The position numbers were made by a program, and so were the translations under genes. 64,000 bases of DNA, taken from positions 40,222,466 through 40,286,465 of the forward strand of contig CM070512.1 of the NCBI GenBank assembly GCA_036346375.1, in the 5' to 3' direction. The notes beneath the pieces were generated by a model, which was not told the origin of the DNA, did no database searches, and saw only the letters and a list, made by a program, of their open reading frames with translations. The stretch is from Guadua angustifolia. Its lineage: Eukaryota > Streptophyta > Magnoliopsida > Poales > Poaceae. Positions 34,830 through 45,593 of the stretch are shown piece by piece. Numbering within the stretch: the stretch's first letter is position 1; the number at the start of each line of letters is the position of its first letter.

Positions 34830-35226
34830 GACTTGAACATCACCACAGGGGGTTCGTTAATTAATTAGGCCATCAATATAATTAACTAAGGTGGCTTGCT
34901 TAACATACCGCCTGTGGAAACTGCGCTTTCCGCATGCGGCTTCATAAGAAAGCCGCCTGTGTAAAGATCGCAATTTCCCAAGGTGGTTCCTTAAGAGAGC
35001 CGCCTGTGAAGAGCATAGTTTCCCAAGGCGGTTCCTTAAGGGCACCGCCTGTGAAAAGATCAATATTTTCACAGGCGGTTTCTTAAGAGAGCAGCCTGTG
35101 AAGATACCTTTACACAGGTGGTTCTTAACCCCAAGGACCGCCCGCAGTCATTTGAGGCAGCTCTCCTTTTAATCCGCCTGTGGAAAGAAATCCCTGGTGT
35201 CTAGGAAAATCATTTCTGTAGTAGTG
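34830..35226. repeat. CACTA1 right terminal and subterminal palindromic repeats
   Basis: The terminal repeat is preceded by alternating ACAGGCGG and CCGCCTGTG units with CTTAAG between them, for example TCACAGGCGGTTTCTTAAGA at 35069-35088. CACTA2 carries the same block in the opposite orientation at 54231-54605. Confidence 0.85.
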
Positions 35227-35229
35227 GAA
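35227..35229. other. Target site duplication of CACTA1 (right)
   Basis: GAA directly follows GTAGTG and matches 14188-14190. Confidence 0.85.
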
Positions 35230-35727
35230 TGCAAGCAGGATTCTAATCGCCTCTAGTCTAGCTACAGGGGCAAAGGTCTCCTCAAAGTCAAGACCCTCAA
35301 CCTGAGTGAAGCCCTGTGCAACTAGCCTAGCCTTGTTGCGAATGACAACCCCATCTTCACTCTGCTTGTTTTTGAACACCCACTTGGTCCCAATAATATT
35401 ATGACCAGATGGGGGCTCTACAAGCTGCCAGACTTTATTCCTCTCAAAGCTTTCCAGTTCCTCATGCATAGCATTAATCCATGATTCATCGGATAATGCA
35501 TGAGTAACATCCTTTGGCTCAAAAGAGGCAACAAAGGTAGAGTGATGACAGAAATAAGATAAACCCGATTTTGAGCGCGTAACACGCTCAAATAGATCAC
35601 TAATGATCTGTTCTGGTGGATGAGAACGCTGAATGTGGCGAGGAGAACCAGAAGCAAAAGTGGCCTCTACCTCTTGAGCAAAAGAGGAAGGAATAGAGCC
35701 ACTCGCTGAAGGAGAGTCTGAAGGCAA
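35230..35727 (-). pseudogene. Copia C2 reverse transcriptase (N-terminal part)
   Basis: Minus-strand frame with SDESWINAMHEELESFERNK, GTKWVFKNKQSEDG, RNKARLVAQGFTQVEGLDFE and ETFAPVARLEAIRILLAF, the standard first half of copia RT. It is cut exactly at the CACTA1 terminus. The second half continues at 14187. Upstream is a Ser/Pro-rich integrase-RT linker. The frame is separated from the integrase ORF by a stop at 35731-35733. Confidence 0.92.
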
Positions 35728-35730
35728 AGG

Positions 35731-36778
35731 CTAGTCTCCATGAGGTGCAGAAATGGAAATAGGAGGCACCTCAGGTGTAGAGGAGACTGTATCAGGTGAA
35801 ACACCATCATCTCCATCATCCTCATCCTCTACAAAGATGGTCACGGAGGGATAAGAAGAGCCTGAAATATCAGGTCTAGCTCCTGGACTAGCCTCATCAA
35901 AGGTCACGTCACAGGTCTCTATGATTCTATTCGCATCACAACTCCAGACCCTATAGCTACGAGAAGAAGTCGAGTAACCCAGAAAAATACCATCAGAAGA
36001 ACGAGACTCAAACTTATCTAGATTACCAGACTTCAAGATAAAACACTTGCAACCAAAAATGCGAAAACGAGAAACACTGGGCTTTCCCCCATACCTCAAC
36101 TCATAAGAAGTACGATGCAAATGTGCTCTCAACAAAACGCGATTGGAAACATGACAAGCAGTAGCTATAGCCTTAGCCCAAAACTTCCTAAGAGTACTGT
36201 AGTCATCTAGCATCATCCTGGCCATCTCAACCAGGGTCCTGTTCTTCCTTTCCACTACGCCATTTTGCTGAGGGGTGTAGGGAGAAGATAACTAATGCTC
36301 TAAACCAGATTCTACACAAAAACTCTCGAAGTTGGAATTCTTGAACTCGGTGACATTATCACTATGTATAGCTCGTAATGCACCTGGGAGCTCAATAGAC
36401 AACCTACTAACAAATCCCCTGAAGTGAGAAAAAGTCTCATCCTTCAAGGCCATGAAAAATAGCCGAGAATACCTCGAAAAATCATCAACAATGACAAGGA
36501 CATACCTCTTCCTCCTGCCGATCGCAGACTCTAGCCGACCAAAGAAGGTCCATATGTAAAAGCTATCTGGTGCATCGGTCATCACTACGGTGATCGGAGG
36601 ATGAGAAGCAAGAACTATCTTGCCATGTCGGCAGGAGAGCAAACCAAGTCTTTGACCATCTTGAGTTTGGGCAAAGCACTAATAAGATCGCGCCGCTAAC
36701 TCTGGTCAAATGATCAAAACCAATGTGACCAAGTCTCCTATGCGAGAAGGAGAGATCACGAGACTCGGAAGCAATCAA
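35731..36778 (-). pseudogene. Copia C2 integrase
   Basis: Integrase inserts the cDNA into the host chromosome. Minus strand: pre-integrase zinc-binding piece HRRLGHIGFDHLTRVSG (36740), core with VLVIVDDFSRYSRLFFM, IHSDNVTEFKNSNFESFC (second catalytic Asp) and ERKNRTLVEMARMMLDDY (catalytic Glu), then the C-terminal region IFGCKCFILKSGNLDKF..GIFLGYSTSSRSYRVW. There is a frame change near 36640 and a stop near 36290, between the second Asp and the Glu. The acidic linker EDEDDGDDG follows. All catalytic segments are recognisable but the gene is broken. Confidence 0.9.
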
Positions 36779-37521
36779 ACACCGAAGAGAGTCTCCAGAA
36801 GAAATAGAAAAATCAGCACGAAAGACTCTCCCAAATCTAGAAATCCCGCAAACTAACTCTCCTGATTAATCAAGGATTCTACAAGCATTACTCTTAAAGC
36901 TTACCACGAAAGAGTCATCGATAAGCTGAGAAACAGAAAGCAAATTATATTGCAGCTTACTCACTAAGGTAACGTCCCTAAAAATAAAATTTTCATTAAT
37001 GAGGCGGTACCTTTAGCAATGACTCTACTCAAGAAGCATCCCCAAAAGTGATCAACTCATCACGGGGGCTCGGACTAGGAAGAGAACCAACGAGAGTCTC
37101 CGGTCATATGGCGAGAACAACCGAGTCAACAATCCAAACATCTCCTTCCCCATCCGATTTAACCTCTTACGAAGTCGCTGATCCGAATTAGTGTCCGCCA
37201 TGAAGCACATGGGAGAAGTCGCCGCCTTTCTTCTCTTGCGGATCATCCTCGCCGTCGCTCCATGTCTCCGCGTGTGGAGAGGTTGATGTCGTCGAGGGCA
37301 ACGAGGACGCAGTGGAAGAGCTTCTTGTTCTTCGAGAAGTTGCGGTACTTCTTCTCGTGGCGGCTCGCGGCTGGAGGCTTCTTGTTGCGGTTCTTGTCGA
37401 TGTAGTCATTCTTCTATCGAACCGCCGAGTCGTTTCGCCTTTCTCCGTTTGGGACAATTAAACTCGAATGTGGTATGGGCCACTACATTCAAGCAAGTGA
37501 TCCACCACCTCTTCTTCTCTC
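36779..37521 (-). pseudogene. Copia C2 nucleocapsid tail and protease region (degraded)
   Basis: On the minus strand a basic, Arg/Ser-rich stretch is followed by a decayed protease. Pieces equivalent to DVWIVDS and SPRDELITFGDAS are visible at about 37130-37040 with frameshifts between them. LLSVSQLIDDSFVVSFKSNA lies near 36940-36890. The catalytic D-S/T-G is not intact in one frame. Confidence 0.65.
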
Positions 37522-38295
37522 TCACCCTCTTGTAGGCGTGAGAAAACTTCTGACTAAAAGAGCAAGCTCAGTTTCTGGAAACTTGTCCAGTTGGTCATCG
37601 CTTAGCTCACAAAGTGCAGAGAGGGAAAAACTAGTAGAAGCATCAAAAGAAGGTCCAATGGGATCGGTGAATAAGGCCATCGATTGTGATTTTGTCTTGC
37701 GAGAGACGACGCCGATCTCATGAGTCTTGAGTCGGGAATAGAGCCCGTCAAGAGTCAAGGTCGACAAGTCGGTAGTATCCTTGATGGTGGTCACTTTCAT
37801 TTCCCAAACACGAAGATCGAGTGCGGTCAAGAAGTGACGAGCATTATCTGAGTCAGGGTATGTACAACCAACTGCCCGGAGATCGCTCAAAATTTTAGTA
37901 AATCGACTGAAACACTCATCTAGACTCTCACCAGCGTGTTGTTCAAACTTGTTGTACTCACGCTTGTATTGATCCTGCCTCACGGTCATGATTTGGGTAG
38001 TGCCCTCATGGTGCATCGAGGGTCACCCAAATCTCGTGAGCGAATCGCAGGTGAGAGATCCGATCATACTCACTACTATTGAGTCCTCAGATGAGAATGT
38101 TCCTTGCCTTAGCATTTGTCTCAATGTCACCATATTGCTTTGTGGACGTTCCCATCGGCAGAACCTCATATGGAAGCTTCATTCGCCATATCGAGGAAGC
38201 CACAGGCAGCGATATATGACTCTATCCGGGACCTCCAAAATAGAAAATCGACACCACAAAATGGGAGGCTTGGTGGAATACTTGTCTATCGCCAT
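37522..38295 (-). pseudogene. Copia C2 Gag
   Basis: The structural protein for particle formation. The first ATG at 38295 lies about 40 bp after the primer binding site (MAIDKYSTKPPIL). The open part 38016-37522 holds YKREYNKFEQHAGESLDECF and SRFTKILSDLRAVG, a typical copia Gag (UBN2 type), then SALCELSDDQLDKFPETELA. Stops and shifts lie between 38295 and 38016. Confidence 0.88.
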
Positions 38296-38335
38296 GGCTC
38301 TCGAGACCGGTCAAGATCTATGGAAGAGCAAAACC

Positions 38336-38348
38336 GGCTCTGATACCA
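38336..38348 (-). other. Primer binding site of copia C2 (tRNA-Met initiator type)
   Basis: On the minus strand TGGTATCAGAGCC, the canonical plant initiator tRNA-Met complement, starts two bases after the LTR end. This fixes the LTR boundary and the element orientation. Confidence 0.95.
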
Positions 38349-38350
38349 AT

Positions 38351-40004
38351 TGAAGGATCGAAATGGAGAATAGAGGGGGGGTGAATGGTCGCAAACAAAA
38401 TTTTCCCCAAAATACTCCAACTAAAACCTCGACAAGATCGCTCAAAGAAATCGTGAAAAACCCGAAAAACTAGACAACTATATGTACCCCTAGCTCACAT
38501 GAGTAAGTACCATAAAATATGTGGGGATTTTTGAGTCACAATTCTGGTTGTCTAGTATCTAAATTAAAGAGGAATCAATCCAACTCTTGCTTTTAGAAAG
38601 GAGATCAATTCAAATCACAAAAGTCACTTTCAGAAAAGCAAAATCAGAATTTCCAGAAACTGTCCTCAATTTGAACAGGTGGTTGGTGGGTTTCTACAGC
38701 TTAAGAAATTTTTAGAATTTTTATCCCTATGAGAAGAAGAGTCATAAAGAACTCCACCAAATTTTACCTCAAAAATCCTTACAGAAAAATAAGCAAAAAC
38801 CAAAGAATACAGATAGTCAGAAATTTCGAGCAGAAAGTTTGGGGCTCGGTTTTCACCTCATGGCGTCCAAACGGTGCAACAAGTGGACTCCAAAATTTTT
38901 ATAAAAATGAATATGAGAGTTATTCACCTTCTGCAATAATAATTACTCAAAAATGATTTTTCTAGATTTTTCTAAAAATCAAATACCAACTACTGCGTGA
39001 AGAACAAGTTCTGGACAAAGTTGGAACTTGAAAGAAAAGATGAGCTCTACTCAATCCAAGAGTGCAAAAGAGATGTAAAACCATATGAACACACTCAAAA
39101 CATCCAAGATCAACATTTAGAAGGAGGGGAGGCAAATCCAAATTGCATTAATGTAAATTGCGGGAAAGTAAATGCGTAAAGTATATGCTGAATTTAAATT
39201 GCGTAAAGTAAAGACATAATGTAAATGCGGAATTTAAATTCACAATAATGTAAAGAAATTCTTTGTATTTCTAGTGGGAAGGTATACAAAGCCTCACTTC
39301 ATGTGGGCAAAGCTCAAAGGAGCAACTCAAACCATCAAGGGGAGGATGCTACCCCTCCACCCATATTTATACTACTCTTGGGCCACCTACCACCCTTGGA
39401 TGCAACGCTCAACCCTAGAGAACTCATCTAAGGGCTAGGATTTGCCCACTCACACAGCCATGCAAGGGCTAACCCAAAACCCATACACATACCGGGTTTT
39501 CTTGCACGGTTTTCAAAGCATACTATCTAGACCCGCTAACCTATCAACTAGACCGCGATCCAATGGCCCTCATTGATCCACGCGGCATCTAGCTAGCATC
39601 ATCTCCTTTCCTTGTCTTCTTGGCTTGCCGGACTCGCCTCTCGATCATCTTCCGCGATCTCGGGACCGTTCGGACCTCCGACGCCTCGCCTAGTCCCGGT
39701 CATCCTTCGTCTCACCATGACCTAGCACCGTCGCCACTGCAACCATCAAAGACAAGGAAAACCTTTCATATTGCAATGCCTACAATTATATTCAATGATC
39801 ATCACAAAATCATTAATCAATCATAATTTCACTTAATGGTCCGATGCTACCGCCCCAAGCGGGTAGCACTAGGAAAAGCACTAACACTCAAATTGCTTCA
39901 CATCGAAAATCCAATTCAAATCAAACTCAATTTCAAATCAAACCAAGCTCAACTCTTGTCAATTACTCATCACACACAAGGATAGACCTCCACATGGTCT
40001 TTCA
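38351..40004 (-). repeat. 5' LTR of copia C2
   Basis: A complete 1654-bp LTR with TG..CA ends on the minus strand (TGAAAGACC to CGATCCTTCA). It drives transcription toward lower coordinates and has a TATAAATA box at 39364-39371. It is the reference for the two other, damaged LTRs of the family (6387-11166 and 1933-2713). Confidence 0.95.
39364..39371 (-). promoter_or_regulatory. TATA box of copia C2 5' LTR
   Basis: TATAAATA on the minus strand (context AGTATAAATATGGGTGG), homologous to 2567-2574 in C1. Confidence 0.6.
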
Positions 40005-40009
40005 CTAGC
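40005..40009. other. Target site duplication of copia C2 (right)
   Basis: CTAGC, identical to 6382-6386. Confidence 0.9.
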
Positions 40010-40484
40010 GGTGATCCGTCTTCAACACGTCCTTCCAGATTTAAGCCCTGCCTACTACTATCTTCCTGGAAGGCCTTTTATTGGAGACAATGTGTATAGG
40101 AATCCTAGTGAAATTAGAAAGGATAGCCTTTGTGTTATGGTGAATTTTGTAAATAGGCTGGACAAGCACTATGTATAGTTAGTTCAGGAACTGATGGAGA
40201 CATGCCGACGAATGGCATTTTTGGAGTCCTACTTAGCGGTGGGCACGGCAAGAGGTACTGTACCATGCTCAGTGCTAAGCGATAGGGCAACTCAAATTCC
40301 ATCTGCCCGGTCTCCCCTGCCTGTTTCTTACGTACCCACCCCTGGTAGGTCTAGTGGAGCTAGGATATCTAATATAGGTAGCCATCCGCGTTTAGTAAAT
40401 GATAAAGGAATAAACCCCTGTCGTACTTGTATGTATCATCCCGAATCACCTTGTGTGTATCGACGAAAGGAGTATATCTCTAAG
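40010..40484 (+). pseudogene. Gypsy A orf0 exon 1, right piece
   Basis: This continues the frame of 6268-6386 across the copia insertion (AVIRLQHVLPDLSPAYYYLP, FVNRLDKHYV). A stop (TAG) at about 40177-40179 interrupts it, then the same frame goes on with LVQELMETCRRMAFLESYL and a Cys-containing tail (NPCRTCMYHP) up to AAG|GTTTTA at 40484/40485. The frame continues past this to a stop at 40509-40511. A GT donor at 40485 (or at 40503, AGG|GTAGAG) would join in phase 0 to 40796. The function is unknown. The helical EL/RR-rich stretch after the stop looks like a coiled segment. Confidence 0.5.
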
Positions 40485-40795
40485 GTTTTAGATGGGAATA
40501 GGGTAGAGTGAGGAGAGTGGAGGTATGGTGTTGAAAAGTTGTAAAAGTCCTTTTGTAAGATGTGTATTGTGAAGTAATATAAATGGTTTGACTTTTGTTA
40601 GTGATACTTGTGTTTTTGAAATTACATACAAGTCTTAATTTTTAAGCAAAAATGCCAAACAATAATCTTAGTAAAACTTTAGGCATCTAAATTGACAATT
40701 TGTACATAAAAGTAAATTGTTGTAACCTGTTTCTTTATGTTTTAGTTTTTAAAATATAGTTCATACTAATTTTGTCATATTTTAAAAAATTACAG
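40485..40795 (+). other. Likely intron between orf0 exons of gypsy A
   Basis: 311 bp, AT-rich, without an open frame. GT at 40485 and AG at 40794-40795 (TTTTAAAAAATTACAG before ATGGCC) give a phase-0 join. The donor is weak; the alternative GT at 40503 is also phase 0. Confidence 0.45.
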
Positions 40796-41280
40796 ATGGC
40801 CAATCACATCATGTGGGCTGATGTCGCTAGAGAGTTCGCCGTGGACTTTGGGCATAAAAAGAATAAACCTATCTTCAACATAAGGCAAACCCCGTATGGA
40901 TTTATAGTACGTGCTCATGTGACTACGATGACAAGAGATCACATTGTGCATCATCATATGAAGCACCACAACGCCACTAGATTTAAAGTGATTCAAGAAT
41001 CAGGGCGTCAGTTGTTGCGAAGGATGTGCAAAACTCATAATATTAGTGTGGACACTTATGTTCATATATATGAAAACTTTATAGGATTTCAAGATCCCGA
41101 GCTTGAGCCTAGGCGTTGAAGAACTGGTAATAGACAGGAGTATTTGCAGCAGTTCCAGCCAGTGGGAGTGCATAATCAGTCACTTTTACCATCTAGTTCT
41201 GAGACTAGATATGATGTAGATGTACCACGATCGTATCCAGAGGTTCGTGGCGTGGTGGTTCTATCCAGTGATTCCGAAGG
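40796..41280 (+). pseudogene. Gypsy A second pre-gag exon (orf0b)
   Basis: The frame starts ATGGCC right after a 3' splice-like TTACAG. It encodes ANHIMWADVAREFAVDFGHK, then PIFNIRQTPYGFIVRAHVTT, then FKVIQESGRQLLRRMCKTH, then an acidic tail ending VVVLSSDSE. One TGA at 41117-41119 interrupts it. The helix, three strands, helix pattern ending in QxxGRQLLRRM is reminiscent of a double-stranded RNA-binding fold; this is only a structural guess. AAGG|GTAAAT at 41280/41281 is a good 5' splice site in phase 2 to the gag exon. Confidence 0.5.
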
Positions 41281-41683
41281 GTAAATGGTAATAGCATGAC
41301 TTAGAATCTGGAACAAAAGTTTAGGAATAGAACAAAGGCCAGTTAGTAGAAGCTACAAGTATAGTTGTATACATTTGGTATTGTAGAATAGTTGGTTGTA
41401 AAGATAAGTAAATGTATACTTTTGGTATTGTAAGAAAGATAGTTGTAAAAATGAGTAGTGCATGCTTTTCGTATTGTAAGCCTTTGCTTGTATAGTTTTT
41501 CTATGAATGAATGTATGGGTTTTCTCTCACAAATTTTAGCTATTGAAGTGAAAATTTTCGATGGGATAATCCTTAAATTTAGTTGAAATCTAAATGGAAT
41601 AGCAATATGATGGGATGCGTTTAAGAATAATTTTGGTTCAACACTCGCTTCTGTTATCGATCTCTAAATAAATCTATTTGTAG
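41281..41683 (+). other. Likely phase-2 intron before gag of gypsy A
   Basis: 403 bp, AT-rich, starting GTAAATGG and ending ATCTATTTGTAG, with no open frame. Joining 41280 to 41684 completes a GGG codon and places the gag ATG (41685) in frame with orf0b. Confidence 0.55.
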
Positions 41684-41684
41684 G

Positions 41685-42968
41685 ATGAGGACTACGAGGT
41701 CGCTTAGTCAGATCATGGATAATGAAGCTACTCAGAATACTCGCACCGCAAGGATGAGTATTCCCACATCAATGCAACCCAATCCACAACACCCGACGAC
41801 CAGAGCTTCATCGTCGCGGGCTCCTCGAATTGATCCTCCTGCTACCCAACATGTACAAGGAAATGTTTCTAAAGAACAGCTGCCAGAGCCACCAACCATG
41901 GCACATGTGCTGGCAATGATAGAGCAAGGGAAGCAGACTAACACCTTGTTGTTGCAACAAATTGCTCAAAGCTTAACTTCATAAGGTGTGTCCTGAGGAG
42001 GAAATGGAGGGCCATCACAAGTGTCAAAGCTGAATGAGTTTCTAAGAACTCAGCCTCCAACCTTTTCTTCATTGTTTGAGCCATTGGATGCGGATGATTG
42101 GTTTCGTGCAATGGAAAGTAAATTAACCATTGCACAGTGTGATGAAAGGGAAAAAGTTTTGTATGCTTCGTACCAGCTGTAGGGAGCCGCAGCTATCTGG
42201 TGAGAGAATTGCCAAGCTGCCCTGCCAGAAGGGCAAGTGGTTTTATGGCCAGAATTCAAAGCAGCTTTCCGCCACACACACATTCCTACTAGTATAATTG
42301 AGGTGAAAAAGTGGGAGTTCCTAGACCTAAAGCAAGGTAACATGTCAGTGATGGAATATTTGCACCGCTTTAATCATTTATCTCGATATGCCACATATGA
42401 GGTTGCGGATGAGGCCAGGAAGGTTGAGAAATTCAGGGAGCATCTCAATGAAGAAATTAAATGGGCCCTGATCGCTCAAGACATTGATGATTTCCAGACC
42501 CTGGTTGACAAGGCAGTTTGTGTAGAGCACAGGAGCAAGGATGTGTTGGAGAGTAGAAAGCGTAAGTGGCTTGTGCGCAAGACTGCCGAGACAGGATAGT
42601 TTAGGTCACAAGGTCGGCAATCGACAAGTGCTCATAGGCCACCACTGCAAATTCAGAGGACTCAGCGACAGGCTCCGCAAGCTCAACGCTACCAAAGCCA
42701 AGTCTCTCGCGCTCTACAGCAGCAGCCGCAGCAATCTGCTCGATCCTCACAGCAGACCAAGACAACTACGGGTGCTTAGAAACAAACACCTGATGTTACC
42801 TGTCTTCATTGCAATGAGCGCGGGCATTATACCAATTCATGCCCCAAAAAGAAAGCAGGACAGTCTCGCTCACAGACCCAAGGGAGATCACAAGGAACTC
42901 GGAGTCAACATGCTCAAAGACTGGCTCCACCACCAACCCAAGGTGGTAATCTTCGGCGCCTCCATTAT
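41685..42968 (+). pseudogene. Gypsy A Gag
   Basis: Structural polyprotein of a Tekay/Del-like gypsy element. One frame from ATG 41685 to 42968 is interrupted by at least four stops (near 41982, 42181, 42597 and 42778). Order: Ser/Pro/Thr-rich N-terminus (residues 1-60), Gln/Leu helix (NTLLLQQIAQSLTS), capsid core with LNEFLRTQPPTF, DADDWFRAMESKLTIAQC and YLHRFNHLSRYA, a basic Gln-rich linker, then a CCHC zinc knuckle CLHCNERGHYTNSCPKKK near 42790-42850 (C-x2-C-x4-H-x4-C intact). Confidence 0.92.
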
Positions 42969-44840
42969 GTGACTGCCGAGGAAGCACAGGATGCCCATGA
43001 TGTTGTGCTAGGTACACTTCTCGTGCAATCAATCCCCACCTTGGTGTTATTTGACTCTGGAGCTTCTCATTCGTTTATGTCTAAGAAATTTTTGGAACAA
43101 AATCATTTAGAGGTCTCTCTTCAACCCGCTTACAAGATTATTCAGTCACCTGGAGCCACCATTAGGACTAAGAGTTTTTGCCCTAGTGTCAGAATAGAAG
43201 TAAGTGGAGTATTATTTTATGCCAATCTTATCATAATAGAAACGCCAAGGCTGGATATAATTTTGGGAATGGATTGGTTAGCTAAGCATAGGGGTTGCAT
43301 AGGTTGTGCAAATAGATCTATAACCCTTACAAACCAAGATGGTGTTCATGTGGAGTTCTTGTCTGGTGCAAAATCCTTCATGCCACAACCAGTTCTGTGT
43401 TCTATGTCCACCTCCAAATTAAATCAAGTACCAATAATGAATATCCTGATGTTTTTTCTTATGAATTGACGGGAATGCCTCTAGATCGTGATATGGAGTT
43501 TGTTATTGATGTGGTGCCGGGAACTGTGTCGATATCCAAGCGTCCATATCGCATACCTCCTAATGAGCTGATTGAGCTAAAGAAGCAACTTAAAGAGCAA
43601 TTGGACAAAGGTTTTATTCGCCCTAGTACGTCTCCTTGGGGAAGTCCAGTTTTCTTTGTTGGGAAGAAGGATGGTGGTCTACGGATGTGCGCAGACTATC
43701 GTGCATTGAATGATGTTACCATCAAAAATAAATATCCACTTCCTCGGATTGATGATTTATTTGACCAATTGAATGGAGCTCAAGTCTTTTTGAAGATTGA
43801 TTTGAAACTCGGGTATTATCAATTGAAGATCAGGCCATCTGATATTCCAAAAACTTCTTTCACTACTCGTTACGGTTTATATGAATACACCGTAATGTCA
43901 TTCTGACTCACAAATGCTCCAGCAAGTTTCATGAGTCTGATGAATAAAATCTTCATGGAATACTTGGATAAATTTATGGTAGTCTTCATTGATGATATCC
44001 TAATTTATTCCAAAAATAAAGAAGAGCATATGCATCATTTGCGAATGGTTCTTGATAAGCTCTGAGAAAACAAACTCTATGCCAAATTCAAGAAATGTGA
44101 ATTTTGGCTGGCATTTCTCGGGCATATCTTATCCAAAGGAGGAGTTGCAGTTGATCCTAGTGAAGTACAAGCTGTATTAGCTTGGGAGAGGCCGTAATCA
44201 GTTACAAAATTTTGAAGTTTTCTGGAACTAGCCGGATATTATCGTCAGTTTATTGAAAACTTTTCCAAGATTGCAAAACCTTTAACCCAACTCTTGAAGA
44301 AAGAAACGAAGTTCACCTGGACTTCAGAACGTGAAGAAAGCTTCCAAGAATTGAAAAAGAGGTTAACATCAGCCCCAATGCTAGTGTTAGCTGATATTCA
44401 TAAGAACTTTGAAGTATATTGTGACGCATCACATCTTGGCTTGGGATGTGTATTAATGCAAGAAGGGAAGGTCATCGCGTATGCTTCTCGATAACTTTTT
44501 CCGCATGAACAAAATTATCCCACACATGATCTTAAGTTGGCCGCTGTTGTTCATGCTCTAAAAATCTAGCGGCATTATCTCATTGGAAACCAAACTGAGA
44601 TTTATACAGATCATAAAAGTCTTAAATATTTCTTTACACAGCCAGATTTGAATTTGAGGCAGAGCAGATGGCTAGAACTGATTAAAGACTATGATATCGG
44701 AATTCATTATCATCCTAGTAAAGCCAATGTTATGGTTGATGCTCTTAGCTAGAAACTTTATTGCACTTGGATTTCTAATCAATCTAATTTGATGAATGAG
44801 TTTGAAAAACTCAATCTAAATTTAGTTGAGGATGGGTATG
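42969..44840 (+). pseudogene. Gypsy A protease, reverse transcriptase and RNase H (truncated)
   Basis: This follows Gag in frame. Protease: TLVLFDSGASHSFMSKKFLE (DSG catalytic) and LDIILGMDWLAKHRG, to about 43430. After a frameshift near 43440, RT: FIRPSTSPWGSPVFFVGKKD, LRMCADYRALNDVTIKNKYP, FLKIDLKLGYYQLKIRPSDI and the active site VVFIDDILIYSKNK (FIDD) near 43980. RNase H: FEVYCDASHLGLGCVLMQEG and YTDHKSLKYFFTQPDLNLRQ. Stops at about 43904, 44062, 44196 and others. The coding ends at 44840 where gypsy B is inserted; integrase and the 3' LTR of A are not found in the window. Confidence 0.93.
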
Positions 44841-45476
44841 TGTCGGGACCCGAATATGCAAATCCAGACCCTTTGTGTATACTACACTAGTCAAGGATCA
44901 CGCTAGTGCACACAGGCTCAACATTAGTGAATATCACAATCATACACAGAGGAAAGACATTGCATACAAAATATTACTAGTTGAATGACCTTATGGTCAA
45001 CTTACATAACAATGCCTCACAAGGCTGAACAACCAAATTGAACTGCAGCGGAATGAAGACGTAGGTAACCCCTCAATATACCACAAGCAACTGACAAGGC
45101 TTGCACCCTAAACATTCGTCCCTTCATGGTACACCTTCTTCAGCACTGATGATGCTGTAGGCAAGGGTGAGTACATAAAGCACTCAACAAGTTGTGCACA
45201 TAATGCAATTCTAACATAACTACATGCAAGGCTTATTCCAAAGGAATGGCTAACAATGGCTATTTGCAGTAAAGCAGTATTTATGAACAAGTACAGTATA
45301 TAGATTGAAAAGACAGCAAAAACAAATAACAGTAATAGATAGATTCAGCGGTTCTCAAGTAAACCAAGTTTCTCATCCTAAGTCAAGATTCAACTTTCCA
45401 TGGCAACCCGCCATCCATCCCAGGTTTTCATTTTGCAAAAGTCTAACCCTTGACTGTAATTCCCGAGCATTGCTCA

Positions 45477-45593
45477 ATACCGTGGGCACGGCTATCCGAA
45501 TAGTTTGTACACTCTGCAGAGGTTATGCACTTTACCCACACGACATGATCATCTTTTGTTGCCAAGCTATTAGCACACTCCCTTTGGTGTGCC
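45477..45593 (-). other. Palindromic LTR cassette (copy in B 3' LTR)
   Basis: Minus strand order: GCACACCAAAGGGAGTGTGC hairpin (45573-45592), GTGGGTAAAG (45530-45539), CTCTGCAGAG (45512-45521), ATAGCCGTGCCCACGG (45480-45495). The decayed GAGTACATAAAGCACTC follows at 45169-45185. Confidence 0.75.

Larger units (their letters stand above)
14191..35226 (-). mobile_element. CACTA (En/Spm) transposon CACTA1, 21 kb
   Basis: Terminal inverted repeats CACTGCTACATAAATCATTT (left) and, in reverse complement, CACTACTACAGAAATGATTT (right), with GAA duplications outside, inserted in the RT of copia C2. The genes run on the minus strand: TNP2 transposase (34007 to 30595), an accessory gene (about 29740 to 27190 with a tandem array below it), an acidic ORF (24467 to 24234), and a Transposase_24/Ulp1-like gene (22915 to 15011) whose first intron now holds solo LTR E. 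Subterminal palindromic arrays occupy both ends. Internal decay suggests it is no longer autonomous. Confidence 0.93.
6387..40004 (-). mobile_element. Ty1-copia element C2 (Maximus/SIRE-like), minus strand, heavily nested
   Basis: This is a complete but disrupted copia element read on the minus strand: 5' LTR 38351-40004, tRNA-Met-type PBS 38336-38348, gag, protease, integrase and RT start to 35230, RT end and RNase H 14187-12947, a 1.8-kb 3' region with PPT, and 3' LTR 6387-11166. Both termini read TG..CA on the minus strand and are flanked by CTAGC duplications. CACTA1 (14191-35226) splits RT, and solo LTR D splits the 3' LTR. Without these insertions it would be about 9.4 kb. Gene order PR-INT-RT-RH confirms copia. 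The polyprotein has several stops and frameshifts and cannot be autonomous. Confidence 0.93.
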
